64,000 nt of DNA from assembly GCF_034521165.1 (NCBI RefSeq), contig NZ_JAXHMV010000016.1, positions 186,001-250,000 of the forward strand, written 5' to 3'. The notes beneath the pieces were generated by a model, which saw only the letters and a list, made by a program, of their open reading frames with translations, did no database searches and was not told the origin of the DNA. The first letter of the stretch is position 1; every line of letters starts with the position of its first letter. This document shows, one piece after another, positions 35,297 through 45,405 of this stretch. A program made the translations under genes and the position numbers. The stretch comes from Thiohalophilus sp. (GTDB lineage Bacteria > Pseudomonadota > Gammaproteobacteria > UBA6429 > Thiohalophilaceae).

Positions 35297-35619
35297 CCAC
35301 CCGATTCAGCTTTCTTGGTGACTTCGTGTCTTCGTGGTAAATGTTTTCCCTCGTCCCTCCCGAGGCCGCGAGAGACCGAGGGAAGGACTGTGATCGAGTT
35401 CAAACCGCCCTGGTGCGAATCTTGCTAGGATTTGCAGCGAAATGGCGGGGAAAACCGGGGTTCTGGACAAACCCCTCATCTTGAGGCAGAATTCCCCTGT
35501 GATTGGCCGAAAAAACTGCGTCAAACTGGCGTCGATCTTGCTTCGATCTGTTCAGATATGTAGCCACGATAAATCGACTCAAACGGCCCGCGACGCAATA
35601 ACAGTCTAATAGATAGCCC
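35297..35619. other. Gene-free stretch before aroQ
   Basis: No gene seen. It begins with a TTCGTGTCTTCGTGGTAAAT tag of the kind often scattered near repeats, then an inverted CCCTCG..CGAGGG pair at 35349-35382. The remainder (35400-35619), ending in AT-rich sequence, should contain the aroQ-accBC promoter. Confidence 0.5.
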
Positions 35620-36063
35620 ATGGCCCAGATACTGGTACTGCACGGACCCAACCTGAACCTGCTCGGTACGCGCGAGCCGGAGCACTATGGCGCGGCCACC
35701 CTGGCCGAGATCGATCAGGAACTGGGCCGGATTGCCAGTGAAGCCGGGCACACGTTATCCAGCCTGCAGAGCAACGCCGAGCATGAACTGGTTTCCCGCG
35801 TGCAGCAGGCGGCCAGCGAGAACGTGGCCTGGATCATTATCAATCCCGCCGCTTTTACCCATACCAGCGTGGCGCTGCGCGATGCGCTGGCGGCGGTGAA
35901 GATTCCGTTTATTGAAGTTCATCTTTCCAACATCCATGCGCGCGAGGATTTTCGTCGTCATTCCTATTTTTCGGAACTGGCCAGCGGCGTGATCAGCGGG
36001 CTGGGTGCCTACGGGTACACGCTGGCGTTGCAGTCCGCGCTGCATACCCTGCAGAACAACTAA
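35620..36063 (+). CDS. aroQ: Type II 3-dehydroquinate dehydratase
   Basis: A 147-residue shikimate-pathway enzyme, of normal length, which forms a dodecamer. ILVLHGPNLNLLGTREPEHYG holds the active-site Asn and Tyr lid, LQSNAEHELVSRVQQA follows, and WIIINPAAFTHTSVALRDAL plus FIEVHLSNIHAREDFRRHSY give the His and Arg that bind substrate. It is the first gene of the conserved aroQ-accB-accC run and 29 bases from accB. Confidence 0.98.
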   Translation: MAQILVLHGPNLNLLGTREPEHYGAATLAEIDQELGRIASEAGHTLSSLQSNAEHELVSRVQQAASENVAWIIINPAAFTHTSVALRDALAAVKIPFIEVHLSNIHAREDFRRHSYFSELASGVISGLGAYGYTLALQSALHTLQNN

Positions 36064-36092
36064 CCTGATAACCTTCTCAAGGCATTACTGTT

Positions 36093-36554
36093 ATGGATAT
36101 ACGCAAAGTCAAAAAACTGATCGAACTGCTGGAAGAGTCCGGCGTTGCCGAAATCGAGATCAAGGAAGGCGAAGAGTCGGTGCGCATCAGCCGCACCGGT
36201 CCCAACGCGCCGATGATGATGCAGGCGCCGCCACAACCCGCGCCGGCGGCGGCACCCGCTCCAGTGCCGGCACCGGCGCCCGCCGCCGCCGCGGAAAGCG
36301 ACGAGCCCACCTTGCCCGAAGGCCATGTGGTCAAATCCCCGATGGTCGGCACCTTCTACCGTGCGCCGTCGCCGGGCGCCAGCGCGTTTGTCGAGGTCGG
36401 TCAGCAGGTCAATGCCGGTGATACCCTGTGCATCATCGAAGCCATGAAACTGCTTAACCAGATCGAAGCGGACAAGAGCGGTACCATCAAGGCTGTCCTG
36501 GTGGAAAACGGCCAGCCGGTGGAATACGACGAACCGCTGTTTGTCATCGGTTAA
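36093..36554 (+). CDS. accB: Biotin carboxyl carrier protein of acetyl-CoA carboxylase
   Basis: A 153-residue BCCP. The N-terminal part MDIRKVKKLIELLEESGVAE is followed by a Pro/Ala-rich swinging linker (residues ~45-70) and the biotinyl domain with VKSPMVGTFYRAPSPGA and the biotinylation site CIIEAMKLLNQIEA (the Lys of EAMKL). It delivers carboxybiotin from AccC to the AccAD transferase for malonyl-CoA synthesis. 65 bases separate it from accC. Confidence 0.98.
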   Translation: MDIRKVKKLIELLEESGVAEIEIKEGEESVRISRTGPNAPMMMQAPPQPAPAAAPAPVPAPAPAAAAESDEPTLPEGHVVKSPMVGTFYRAPSPGASAFVEVGQQVNAGDTLCIIEAMKLLNQIEADKSGTIKAVLVENGQPVEYDEPLFVIG

Positions 36555-36619
36555 CAACACCGGCCGCCGCGAGCGGCCCGCCACTTCGCCTTTTGGGCAC
36601 CAACCAGATTGTGTAAACG

Positions 36620-37963
36620 ATGATAGAAAAAGTCCTGATTGCCAACCGTGGAGAGATTGCGCTGCGCATTCTGCGCGCCTGCCGCGAGCTGGGTATCAAA
36701 ACCGTCGCGGTTCATTCCGATGCCGATCGCGATCTGAAACACGTGCGCCTGGCCGATGAGTCGGTCTGTATCGGCCCGGCTTCTTCCACCGACAGTTACC
36801 TGAACATCCCCGCCGTGATCAGCGCCGCCGAAGTCACCGACTCGATGGCCATTCATCCCGGCTACGGCTTTTTGTCGGAAAACGCCGACTTCGCCGAGCG
36901 GGTGATGGAAAGCGGGTTTATCTTTATCGGCCCGCGCCCTGACACCATTCGCATGATGGGTGACAAGGTGCAGGCCATCAAGGCGATGCAAAAAACCGGC
37001 GTGCCCTGCGTACCCGGTTCCGACGGGCCCCTGGGCAGCGACGAGGAAACCAATATCCACCTTGCCCGCGAGATCGGTTACCCGATCATTATCAAGGCCG
37101 CCGGCGGCGGTGGCGGACGTGGCATGCGCGTGGTGCACAGTGAGGCGGCTTTGCTGAACGCCATTTCCATGACCAAGGCCGAAGCCGGCGGCGCGTTTGG
37201 CAACGATATGGTCTACATGGAAAAATTCCTGGAAAACCCGCGCCATATCGAGTTCCAGGTCCTGGCCGATGAACACGGCAATGCCATTCATCTGGGCGAG
37301 CGCGACTGCTCCATGCAGCGTCGTCATCAAAAAGTGATCGAGGAAGCCCCCGCCCCCGGCATTACCGAGAAAATGCGCAAGAAGATCGGCGAACGCTGCG
37401 CCGAGGCCTGCCGCGAAATCGGTTATCGCGGCGCCGGCACGTTCGAATTTCTGTATCAGGACGGTGAATTCTATTTCATCGAGATGAATACCCGCGTACA
37501 GGTGGAACACCCGGTCACCGAAATGATCACCGGCGTGGACATCGTGCGCGAACAGCTGCTGATCGCCTCGGGGAAAAAACTGCGTTATACCCAAAAAGAG
37601 ATCGAAATCCGCGGCCATGCGATCGAATGTCGCATCAACGCCGAAGATCCGGACAAGTTCATTCCCTCGCCGGGCACTATCACGTCTTATCATGCGCCGG
37701 GTGGACCGGGCATCCGGGTCGACACCCATATCTATAACGGTTACCGGGTCCCGCCCTATTACGACTCGATGATTGGCAAGCTGATCGCCCACGGCGAAGA
37801 TCGCGAGACCGCCCTGGCACGCATGCGCATCGCCCTGAGCGAAATCGTGGTCGAAGGCATCAAGACCAACGTCCCCCTGCACCAGGAACTGATCCGCGAC
37901 GCCAACTTCCGGGCCGGTGGTACGAACATTCATTACCTCGAAAAACTGTTGAGTGAACGCTAG
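36620..37963 (+). CDS. accC: Biotin carboxylase subunit of acetyl-CoA carboxylase
   Basis: A 447-residue ATP-grasp enzyme that carboxylates the biotin of AccB with bicarbonate and ATP. It shows VLIANRGEIALRILRACREL, PGYGFLSENADFAERV, the glycine-rich loop AAGGGGGRGMRVVH, EFQVLADEHGNAIHLGERDC and the catalytic FIEMNTRVQVEHPVTE. The length matches E. coli AccC (449). The stop codon lies in the loop of an 18-bp hairpin that probably also terminates the aroQ-accB-accC transcript. Confidence 0.98.
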   Translation: MIEKVLIANRGEIALRILRACRELGIKTVAVHSDADRDLKHVRLADESVCIGPASSTDSYLNIPAVISAAEVTDSMAIHPGYGFLSENADFAERVMESGFIFIGPRPDTIRMMGDKVQAIKAMQKTGVPCVPGSDGPLGSDEETNIHLAREIGYPIIIKAAGGGGGRGMRVVHSEAALLNAISMTKAEAGGAFGNDMVYMEKFLENPRHIEFQVLADEHGNAIHLGERDCSMQRRHQKVIEEAPAPGITEKMRKKIGERCAEACREIGYRGAGTFEFLYQDGEFYFIEMNTRVQVEHPVTEMITGVDIVREQLLIASGKKLRYTQKEIEIRGHAIECRINAEDPDKFIPSPGTITSYHAPGGPGIRVDTHIYNGYRVPPYYDSMIGKLIAHGEDRETALARMRIALSEIVVEGIKTNVPLHQELIRDANFRAGGTNIHYLEKLLSER

Positions 37964-37980
37964 TTCACTTAACAGTTTTT
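37941..37980 (+). terminator. 18-bp hairpin spanning the accC stop codon
   Basis: AAAAACTGTTGAGTGAAC and GTTCACTTAACAGTTTTT pair over 18 positions with a single G-U. The loop GCTA contains the start of the TAG stop. The right arm ends in five T, so it can act as a terminator. The ACGAG element starts at the next base. Confidence 0.85.
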
Positions 37981-38062
37981 CAGTGCCGAGGGACGAGTGA
38001 CGAGTGACGAGGCAAAACAACCGGCTTGTCCTCGTTACTCGTCCCTCGTAACTCGGCCCTTT
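37981..38062. repeat. ACGAG element behind accC
   Basis: CAGTGCCGAGGGACGAGTGA with ACGAGTGACGAGG, then ~15 bases, then the inverted partner CCTCGTTACTCGTCCCTCG and TAACTCGGCCC. Its first 17 bases equal those of the copy at 10298 except for one position. Confidence 0.85.
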
Positions 38063-38068
38063 TCTCTT

Positions 38069-38968
38069 ATGGCATGGCTACAACTCATCATCCCCGCGTC
38101 GGCCGAACAGGTCGAACGTCTCAGTGATGCCCTGGAGGAAGTCGGGGCCGCCTCGGTGACGCTGCAGGATGCCGCCGATCAGCCGCTGCTGGAGCCGGCA
38201 CCCGGCACCACGCCCATCTGGTCCCAGACCCGGGTCATCGGTCTGTTCGAAGCCGACCGGGATCCGGCAACCCTCATCAATCAGATCAACCGGCAGCTGC
38301 CCGACCCGGTCAATGACTGGAAAGCTGAGCCGCTGGAAGATCAGAACTGGGTGCGCGCCTGGATGGATCATTTCCAGCCGATGCAGTTCGGCCGCCGGGT
38401 CTGGATCGTCCCCGGCGGCTTTACCCCGCCCGATCCCGCCGCCGTGAATATCCTGCTCGATCCCGGCCTGGCGTTTGGCACCGGCACCCACCCCACCACG
38501 CGCCTCTGCCTGGAGTGGCTGGACGAACATCCCCCGCGGGATCAAAACGTCATCGACTACGGCTGCGGTTCGGGCATTCTGGCCATCGCCGCCAGCAAAC
38601 TCGGCGCACGGCAGCTGTGGGGCGTGGATAACGATCCCCAGGCCCTGCTGGCCACCGCCGAGAACCTGCGCAAGAACGGCATCGAGGAAAACGTCTCGCT
38701 ACACCTGCCCGGGGCCATGCCGGGTGACGTCACCGTGCCGCTGCTGCTGGCCAACATCCTGGCCGGCCCCCTGATCCACCTGGCCCCGCAACTGGCCGGC
38801 CATGTCGAGCCGGGCGGCCGCATCGTCCTGGCCGGGATCCTCGACACCCAGATGGACGACGTCATCGCCGCCTACCAGCCCTATTTCGACATACAGCTCT
38901 ATCGCCAGATTGAGGAGTGGGTTTGTCTAACAGGAGCCAGGTTCCAGAAGCCAGAACCTGGAAACTGA
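38069..38968 (+). CDS. prmA: Ribosomal protein L11 methyltransferase
   Basis: A 299-residue SAM-dependent enzyme that trimethylates L11. It has the N-terminal substrate domain (AWLQLIIPASAEQVERLSDAL), EDQNWVRAWMDHFQPMQFG, then LDPGLAFGTGTHPTTRLCLEWL, motif I VIDYGCGSGILAIAA, and LLLANILAGPLIHLAPQL, the PrmA N-P-P-L-like motif here as NILAGP. ATG 38069 is chosen because the upstream extension reads through the ACGAG element. The stop lies in a 32-bp sequence repeated at 39055-39086. Confidence 0.95.
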   Translation: MAWLQLIIPASAEQVERLSDALEEVGAASVTLQDAADQPLLEPAPGTTPIWSQTRVIGLFEADRDPATLINQINRQLPDPVNDWKAEPLEDQNWVRAWMDHFQPMQFGRRVWIVPGGFTPPDPAAVNILLDPGLAFGTGTHPTTRLCLEWLDEHPPRDQNVIDYGCGSGILAIAASKLGARQLWGVDNDPQALLATAENLRKNGIEENVSLHLPGAMPGDVTVPLLLANILAGPLIHLAPQLAGHVEPGGRIVLAGILDTQMDDVIAAYQPYFDIQLYRQIEEWVCLTGARFQKPEPGN

Positions 38969-39086
38969 TCCAGCGTGTAGGCCCGATAAAGCGCAGCGGT
39001 ATCGGGCTCTCGAAGATTGCCGGACACCGCTACGCTTTGTCCGGCCTACCAAATCAGGTTCCAGGACCTAGCACCTAGAAACTGAT
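38938..39086. repeat. 32-bp direct repeats flanking a GGCCCGATAA palindrome
   Basis: CAGGTTCCAG-N13-GAAACTGAT occurs at 38938-38969 and again at 39055-39086. Between them lies a copy of the AGGCCCGATAAAGCGCAGCG ... GTCCGGCCTAC palindromic repeat, also present three times in the 24.3-24.9 kb block. The layout looks like an insertion with duplication of its target. The first copy overlaps the end of prmA. Confidence 0.75.
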
Positions 39087-39146
39087 ATAGCATGGTATGA
39101 TCAAACCCATGTCTCGCACCGCCACAAAACCATTCCCGACACCGTT

Positions 39147-40847
39147 ATGCTGACCTGTTGTCCCGCCTGTCGTACCTGTTTCCGGATCACCGAGGCCCAG
39201 CTGGCGGTGGCGCAGGGCAAGGTGCGTTGCGGCAAATGCAAGACCGTTTTCAATGCCAGGCAGCATTTGCAGCCCGTGCCCGGTCAGAGTCCACCGGCCT
39301 CGTCCACTGCATCGACAACTCCGGCCGGGGATCAAACGGATCATATTGATCTGTTCCGCGCCCCGCAGAGCGAAGAGCGTCCCCCCGCAGCCAGCGATGA
39401 AGCCGCCTCCACCGGCATTGCCCCGACGGCGGCCGGGAGACCGCCCGAACCGGAATCCGACAGCAGCGACGACACCGAAAGCGACGTCGATGCCGTTTCG
39501 CTCATGCCGTCCGCGGATCAGTCCGGGCCCACGACGCCAGCCCCGTTCAAAACCGACGAAACGCCGGACGTCTCTGCGACCGAACAGGCGCAACCTGCCG
39601 GGGACGAGGCCGAACCCGAAATCGAAGCGGACGAGCCGGAACCCGAACCGGCCACCGTCGAAATGCCAATGCCGGACCTGGCGGAGCGGAAGACGGACGC
39701 CGTTACCGACTCGCCGGCCGGCAGCGAATCCGTGAGCGAACCGGAAGAACCGGAAACCGAGCCGGCAACTGTCGAAATGCCGATGCCGGACCTGGAAGAA
39801 CGGGAGACGGACGCCGTTACCGAATCGCCGGCCGACAGCGAATCCGTGAGCGAGCCGGAAGAACCCGAGCCCGAGCCGATCTCGGCGACCGAGCGTCCCC
39901 GTTATCAATACAACGAATTCACCGATGAAGTGCTCTCGGACCGGGAACTGGATGACATCCTGGCGGAGATGGACCAGCAGTTGTCGCTGGGCATCGACAA
40001 CCCCGACACCGAATTGCCGGGCTCCCTGGCGTTACCGGACGAGCCGCCGCCCACCGAACCGGATGAACTGGGCGAGGCCATCGACAGCCTGTTTGACGAT
40101 ATAAAACGCGAACCGTCTGCCGACGAGGAACCGGCTTGGCCGGCCCCAAAAACGGCAGACGCGGCCGGCACCGCCACGACCGGACCCGGGGAAGCAGCGA
40201 CGCCGCAGGCATTCGAGGACGAGCTCGAAGATTGGCCAATCGACCAGGTCGATGAAGCGGACACTCGCGATGAGACCGCCCCCCAGCCGCCACCGACGCT
40301 GGACGAGGAGCCGGAACCGGTGCCGCTGCGCCTGCGGGAGTCACTGGCGATCGAACCGCCCGAACCGCGCAGCTGGCTGGCCACCCTGGGTGGCAGTTTG
40401 TTATTCCTGATATTGGTGGCGCTTTTGATTGGCCAGCTGGCCCTGTTCCGGCCGCTGGATGTAGTCCGCTATGTCCCGCAAAGCCAGCCCTGGCTGGAAC
40501 AGTTCTGCCAGCAACTACCCTGCCGCTTCACCCCGTACCGGGATACCGATCGCCTCCGTCTGCTTAACCGCGACGTGCGGGCCCATCCCGATCAGGATGA
40601 TGCCCTGTTGATCAGCGCCACCCTGGTCAATGAAGCCGAGGTGGCCCAGGCCTACCCCGCCGTGCGGGTCACGCTGTTTGATTTATCCGGCAACCGGGTG
40701 GCCCGGCGCCGCTTTACGCCAGCCGATTATCTGGGCGAACGCCATTCACCGTTTATGCAGATGCAACCGGACACCCCCTTGCAGATCAAACTCGAAGTGG
40801 CGGACCCGGGCAGCGAGGCGGTGAACTTCGAATTCGATTTTCAGTAA
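39147..40847 (+). CDS. MJ0042 zinc-ribbon and DUF3426 membrane protein
   Basis: A 566-residue protein. An N-terminal zinc ribbon (CCPACRTCFRITEAQL, GKVRCGKCKTVF) is followed by a very long acidic Pro/Glu-rich region (residues ~45-400), one membrane helix (SLLFLILVALLIGQLALF, ~418-435) and a C-terminal DUF3426 beta domain (LLISATLVNEAEVAQAYPAVRVTLFD). DUF3426 proteins commonly lie between prmA and dusB, as here, and their role is unknown. This one is unusually long. Residues ~165-238 hold two copies of a ~37-residue repeat with ATVEMPMPDL, E-R-[K/E]-TDAVT and SESVSEPEEPE. Confidence 0.9.
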   Translation: MLTCCPACRTCFRITEAQLAVAQGKVRCGKCKTVFNARQHLQPVPGQSPPASSTASTTPAGDQTDHIDLFRAPQSEERPPAASDEAASTGIAPTAAGRPPEPESDSSDDTESDVDAVSLMPSADQSGPTTPAPFKTDETPDVSATEQAQPAGDEAEPEIEADEPEPEPATVEMPMPDLAERKTDAVTDSPAGSESVSEPEEPETEPATVEMPMPDLEERETDAVTESPADSESVSEPEEPEPEPISATERPRYQYNEFTDEVLSDRELDDILAEMDQQLSLGIDNPDTELPGSLALPDEPPPTEPDELGEAIDSLFDDIKREPSADEEPAWPAPKTADAAGTATTGPGEAATPQAFEDELEDWPIDQVDEADTRDETAPQPPPTLDEEPEPVPLRLRESLAIEPPEPRSWLATLGGSLLFLILVALLIGQLALFRPLDVVRYVPQSQPWLEQFCQQLPCRFTPYRDTDRLRLLNRDVRAHPDQDDALLISATLVNEAEVAQAYPAVRVTLFDLSGNRVARRRFTPADYLGERHSPFMQMQPDTPLQIKLEVADPGSEAVNFEFDFQ

Positions 40848-41010
40848 CCGACGCGCCTCGCACACGACCTCAAACAGGCGGTGCGTGTAGATCAGCTTTG
40901 CGGGAATCGCAAGGCCTGCGGAGCGGTTTTCCTGCTTTATCCTCTGCACCCGAACGGGTATGATGATCCGCCTCGTGCCGCGGGGCACGAGTCAGCCTGA
41001 AGACATCACT

Positions 41011-41997
41011 ATGCGTATCGGCCCTTATCAGCTCAACAATCCGTTGATCCTTGCGCCCATGGCGGGCGTGACCGATCTGCCGTTTCGCCAGTTGTGCAAA
41101 CAACTGGGCGCCGGCATGGCCGTGTCCGAAATGGTCTCGTCCAATTCCCTGTTGTGGGGCAGTAAAAAGACCGAACGGCGTGCCAGTCACGAGGGCGAGA
41201 TCGAGCCCAAGTCGGTGCAGATTGCCGGTGCCGATCCGCAAATGATGGCCGAGGCCGCGCGTCACAATGTCGAACGCGGCGCCCAGATCATCGATATCAA
41301 TATGGGCTGCCCGGCCAAGAAGGTGTGCAATGTCATGGCCGGCTCGGCCCTGCTGCAGGACGAGCCGCTGGTCGAGCGCATCGTCAAAGCCGTGGTCGAT
41401 GCGGTCGACGTGCCGGTGACCCTGAAGATCCGCACCGGCTGGGACAGCCAGCACAAAAACGCGCCGCTGATCGCCCGCATCGCCGAAGAAGCCGGTATCC
41501 AGGCGCTGGCCATCCACGGCCGCACCCGGGCCGATCAGTACAACGGCGAGGCGGAGTACGACACCATTGCCGAGGTCAAATCGCGGGTCGCTATTCCGGT
41601 CATCGCCAACGGAGATATCAGCACGCCGCAAAAAGCGGCCTATGTTCTGCGGCATACCGGCGCCGACGCGGTCATGATCGGCCGCGCCGCCCAGGGCCGC
41701 CCCTGGATCTTTGGCGAAATCGAACACTATTTACAAACCGGCGAGTTGCTGCCGGAGCCGTCCGCGGAAACCATCCGCGACATCCTTGTGGGCCATCTGA
41801 AAAATCTATATGCCTTTTATGGCGAACACACCGGCGTGCGGGTGGCCCGCAAACATATCAGCTGGTACAGCAAGGGACAGTCTCATGGCGCGGCCTTCCG
41901 TCAGGCAGTGAATCGCGTCGACAGCGTGGAGCAACAGCTGGATATGATTTATGACTTTTTTGAACGCTTAATCAATCGGGAGGAACTTGCCGCATGA
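41011..41997 (+). CDS. dusB: tRNA-dihydrouridine synthase B
   Basis: A 328-residue FMN enzyme that reduces uridines in the tRNA D-loop. LILAPMAGVTDLPFRQLC binds FMN, INMGCPAKKVCN supplies the catalytic Cys, and IHGRTRADQYNG and VIANGDISTPQKA are the family's phosphate-binding loops. The ATG at 41011 (MRIGPYQL) is the usual DusB start. It overlaps fis by four bases, the conserved dusB-fis operon in which DusB transcription drives Fis expression. Confidence 0.97.
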   Translation: MRIGPYQLNNPLILAPMAGVTDLPFRQLCKQLGAGMAVSEMVSSNSLLWGSKKTERRASHEGEIEPKSVQIAGADPQMMAEAARHNVERGAQIIDINMGCPAKKVCNVMAGSALLQDEPLVERIVKAVVDAVDVPVTLKIRTGWDSQHKNAPLIARIAEEAGIQALAIHGRTRADQYNGEAEYDTIAEVKSRVAIPVIANGDISTPQKAAYVLRHTGADAVMIGRAAQGRPWIFGEIEHYLQTGELLPEPSAETIRDILVGHLKNLYAFYGEHTGVRVARKHISWYSKGQSHGAAFRQAVNRVDSVEQQLDMIYDFFERLINREELAA

Positions 41998-42287
41998 GTG
42001 AAGCAGTGGCTATGGAAAACGCTGTGGTGACCAATAACAACACTTTCGACTCGTCCCAGAAACCTCTGCGGGATTGTGTTGCGGATGCGATGGATAACTA
42101 TTTCCGTCAGCTGGAAGGCCATCCAACCAACGATCTGTATAAAATGGTGCTCGCCGAACTGGAAGAGCCGCTGTTTCGTGCCGTGCTGCAGCACACCGGC
42201 GGCAATCAGAGCAAGGCCTCCGAAATGCTGGGCATCAACCGGGGCACCCTGCGAAAGAAACTCAAGCAGTACGGATTACACGACTGA
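41994..42287 (+). CDS. fis: DNA-binding protein Fis
   Basis: A 97-residue nucleoid protein. The C-terminal helix-turn-helix AVLQHTGGNQSKASEMLGINRGTLRKKLKQYGL is typical Fis, and the N-terminal beta-hairpin region used to contact Hin/Gin invertases is present in shorter form. Fis bends DNA, activates rRNA promoters and responds to growth phase. It starts inside the end of dusB (ATGA overlap). A strong hairpin follows it before purH. Confidence 0.97.
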   Translation: MSEAVAMENAVVTNNNTFDSSQKPLRDCVADAMDNYFRQLEGHPTNDLYKMVLAELEEPLFRAVLQHTGGNQSKASEMLGINRGTLRKKLKQYGLHD

Positions 42288-42317
42288 CACCGGACATCAC
42301 AATCGATAAGCACAACG

Positions 42318-42342
42318 TCGGCCACGGCAATCCCGTGGCCGA
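42318..42342. terminator. 10-bp hairpin between fis and purH
   Basis: TCGGCCACGG-CAATC-CCGTGGCCGA, perfect over ten pairs, 31 bases after the fis stop and 25 before purH. It is followed only by ATTGTTGG, not by a U-run. It may be an attenuator, a processing site or a weak terminator that separates Fis from purine genes. Confidence 0.55.
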
Positions 42343-42366
42343 ATTGTTGGTGGGGAACTCACAATC

Positions 42367-43926
<1,560 letters not shown>

Positions 43927-43954
43927 ACAGCCACCTGGCATGAGCGACACGCGT

Positions 43955-45244
43955 ATGAAAATTCTGGTCATCGGCGGGGGCGGCCGGGAGCACGCCCTGG
44001 CCTGGAAAGCCGCCCAATCCGAACGGATCGAGACCGTGTATGTTGCCCCCGGCAATGCGGGCACCGCCCGTGAACCCGGTCTGCAAAACGTGGCCATCGG
44101 CGCCGAGGACATTCAGGCCCTGCTCGAGTTTGCCCGCAGCGAGGCCATCGACCTGACCCTGGTCGGCCCCGAGGCGCCGCTGGTGGCCGGCGTGGTGGAT
44201 GAATTCAGCGCCGCCGGCCTGCCCTGTTTCGGCCCCACCCGCGCTGCCGCGCAGCTGGAAGGCTCCAAGGCCTTCACCAAGGATTTTCTGCAGCGGCATC
44301 AGATTCCCACCGCCGCCTACGGCAATTTTACCGACGTGGACGAGGCCATCGCCTATGTCCGCCAGCAGGGCGCGCCCATCGTGGTCAAGGCGGACGGGCT
44401 GGCCGCCGGCAAGGGGGTCATCCTGGCCCAGAGTGAGGACGAGGCCATTGCCGCGGTACGCGACATGCTGGCCGGCAATGCCTTCGGCGACGCCGGCCAC
44501 CGGGTCGTCATCGAGGAGTTTTTGCAGGGCGAGGAAGCGAGCTTCATCGTCATGGCCGACGGCGAGCACATCCTGCCGCTGGCCACTTCCCAGGACCACA
44601 AGGCCCGCGACGACGGCGATCGCGGCCCCAATACCGGCGGCATGGGGGCCTACTCGCCCGCGCCGGTGGTCACCCCCGGGATTCACGCGCGCGTCATGCG
44701 CGAGGTCATCGAACCGACCGTGCGCGGCATGGCGGCTGAGGGCCATCCCTATACCGGGTTCCTCTATGCCGGGCTGATGATCGGCCCGGACGGCACGCCC
44801 AAGGTGCTCGAATACAACTGCCGTTTCGGCGATCCCGAGACCCAGCCGATTCTCATGCGCCTGCGCTCGGATCTGGTCGCCCTGTGCGAGGCGGCGCTGG
44901 CGCAACGGCTGGATCAGATCGAGGCCGAGTGGGACCCTCGCGCCGCGCTGGGGGTAGTGCTGGCGGCCGGCGGCTATCCGGACAGCTATCGCAAGGGCGA
45001 TGTTATCGCGGGGCTCCCGGACGAGACGCCCGACAGCAAGGTGTTTCATGCCGGCACCGCCGAACAGGACGGGCAGATCGTGACCAGCGGCGGGCGTGTG
45101 CTGTGCGCCGTGGGACTGGGCGAAACCGTCAGCGAGGCCCAGCAGCGGGCCTATGCGCTGGTGCAGCAGATCCACTGGGACGGGGTCTATTACCGCAACG
45201 ATATCGGTCATCGCGCGATTGCCCGCGAACAGGGTGGTAACTAG
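43955..45244 (+). CDS. purD: Phosphoribosylamine-glycine ligase
   Basis: A 429-residue ATP-grasp ligase, exactly the length of E. coli PurD, forming GAR in purine synthesis. It shows KILVIGGGGREHALAWKAAQS, VGPEAPLVAGVVDEF, VVKADGLAAGKGVILA, PNTGGMGAYSPAPVV and YNCRFGDPETQPIL. ATG 43955 is chosen over an ATG five codons upstream because it begins with the first strand. It is co-transcribed with purH. Confidence 0.98.
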   Translation: MKILVIGGGGREHALAWKAAQSERIETVYVAPGNAGTAREPGLQNVAIGAEDIQALLEFARSEAIDLTLVGPEAPLVAGVVDEFSAAGLPCFGPTRAAAQLEGSKAFTKDFLQRHQIPTAAYGNFTDVDEAIAYVRQQGAPIVVKADGLAAGKGVILAQSEDEAIAAVRDMLAGNAFGDAGHRVVIEEFLQGEEASFIVMADGEHILPLATSQDHKARDDGDRGPNTGGMGAYSPAPVVTPGIHARVMREVIEPTVRGMAAEGHPYTGFLYAGLMIGPDGTPKVLEYNCRFGDPETQPILMRLRSDLVALCEAALAQRLDQIEAEWDPRAALGVVLAAGGYPDSYRKGDVIAGLPDETPDSKVFHAGTAEQDGQIVTSGGRVLCAVGLGETVSEAQQRAYALVQQIHWDGVYYRNDIGHRAIAREQGGN

Positions 45245-45405
45245 GCCGAATCGCCGCGATTTCCCTGTCTCGATAAATCAACCGATGGCGAGACTTCCAG
45301 CAGCCATTCCATTAGAATAGGCGGCTCGCTCGCGGCCCGGGGCCGCCGCAGAACAACCGAATTCATTACAACAACATTTCCAACGTTTGACCCAAGGGAG
45401 ATCCC

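Noticed and set aside
34911..35428. Frames of 100-190 residues in the REP array after the RAYT gene
   Set aside because: Repeated translations of the 115-bp REP unit (for example GSGLRPRP or GAPHGRD); not proteins.
36551..38020. A 489-residue frame antisense to accB/accC
   Set aside because: It mirrors a highly conserved enzyme; long antisense frames are common opposite GC-rich genes.
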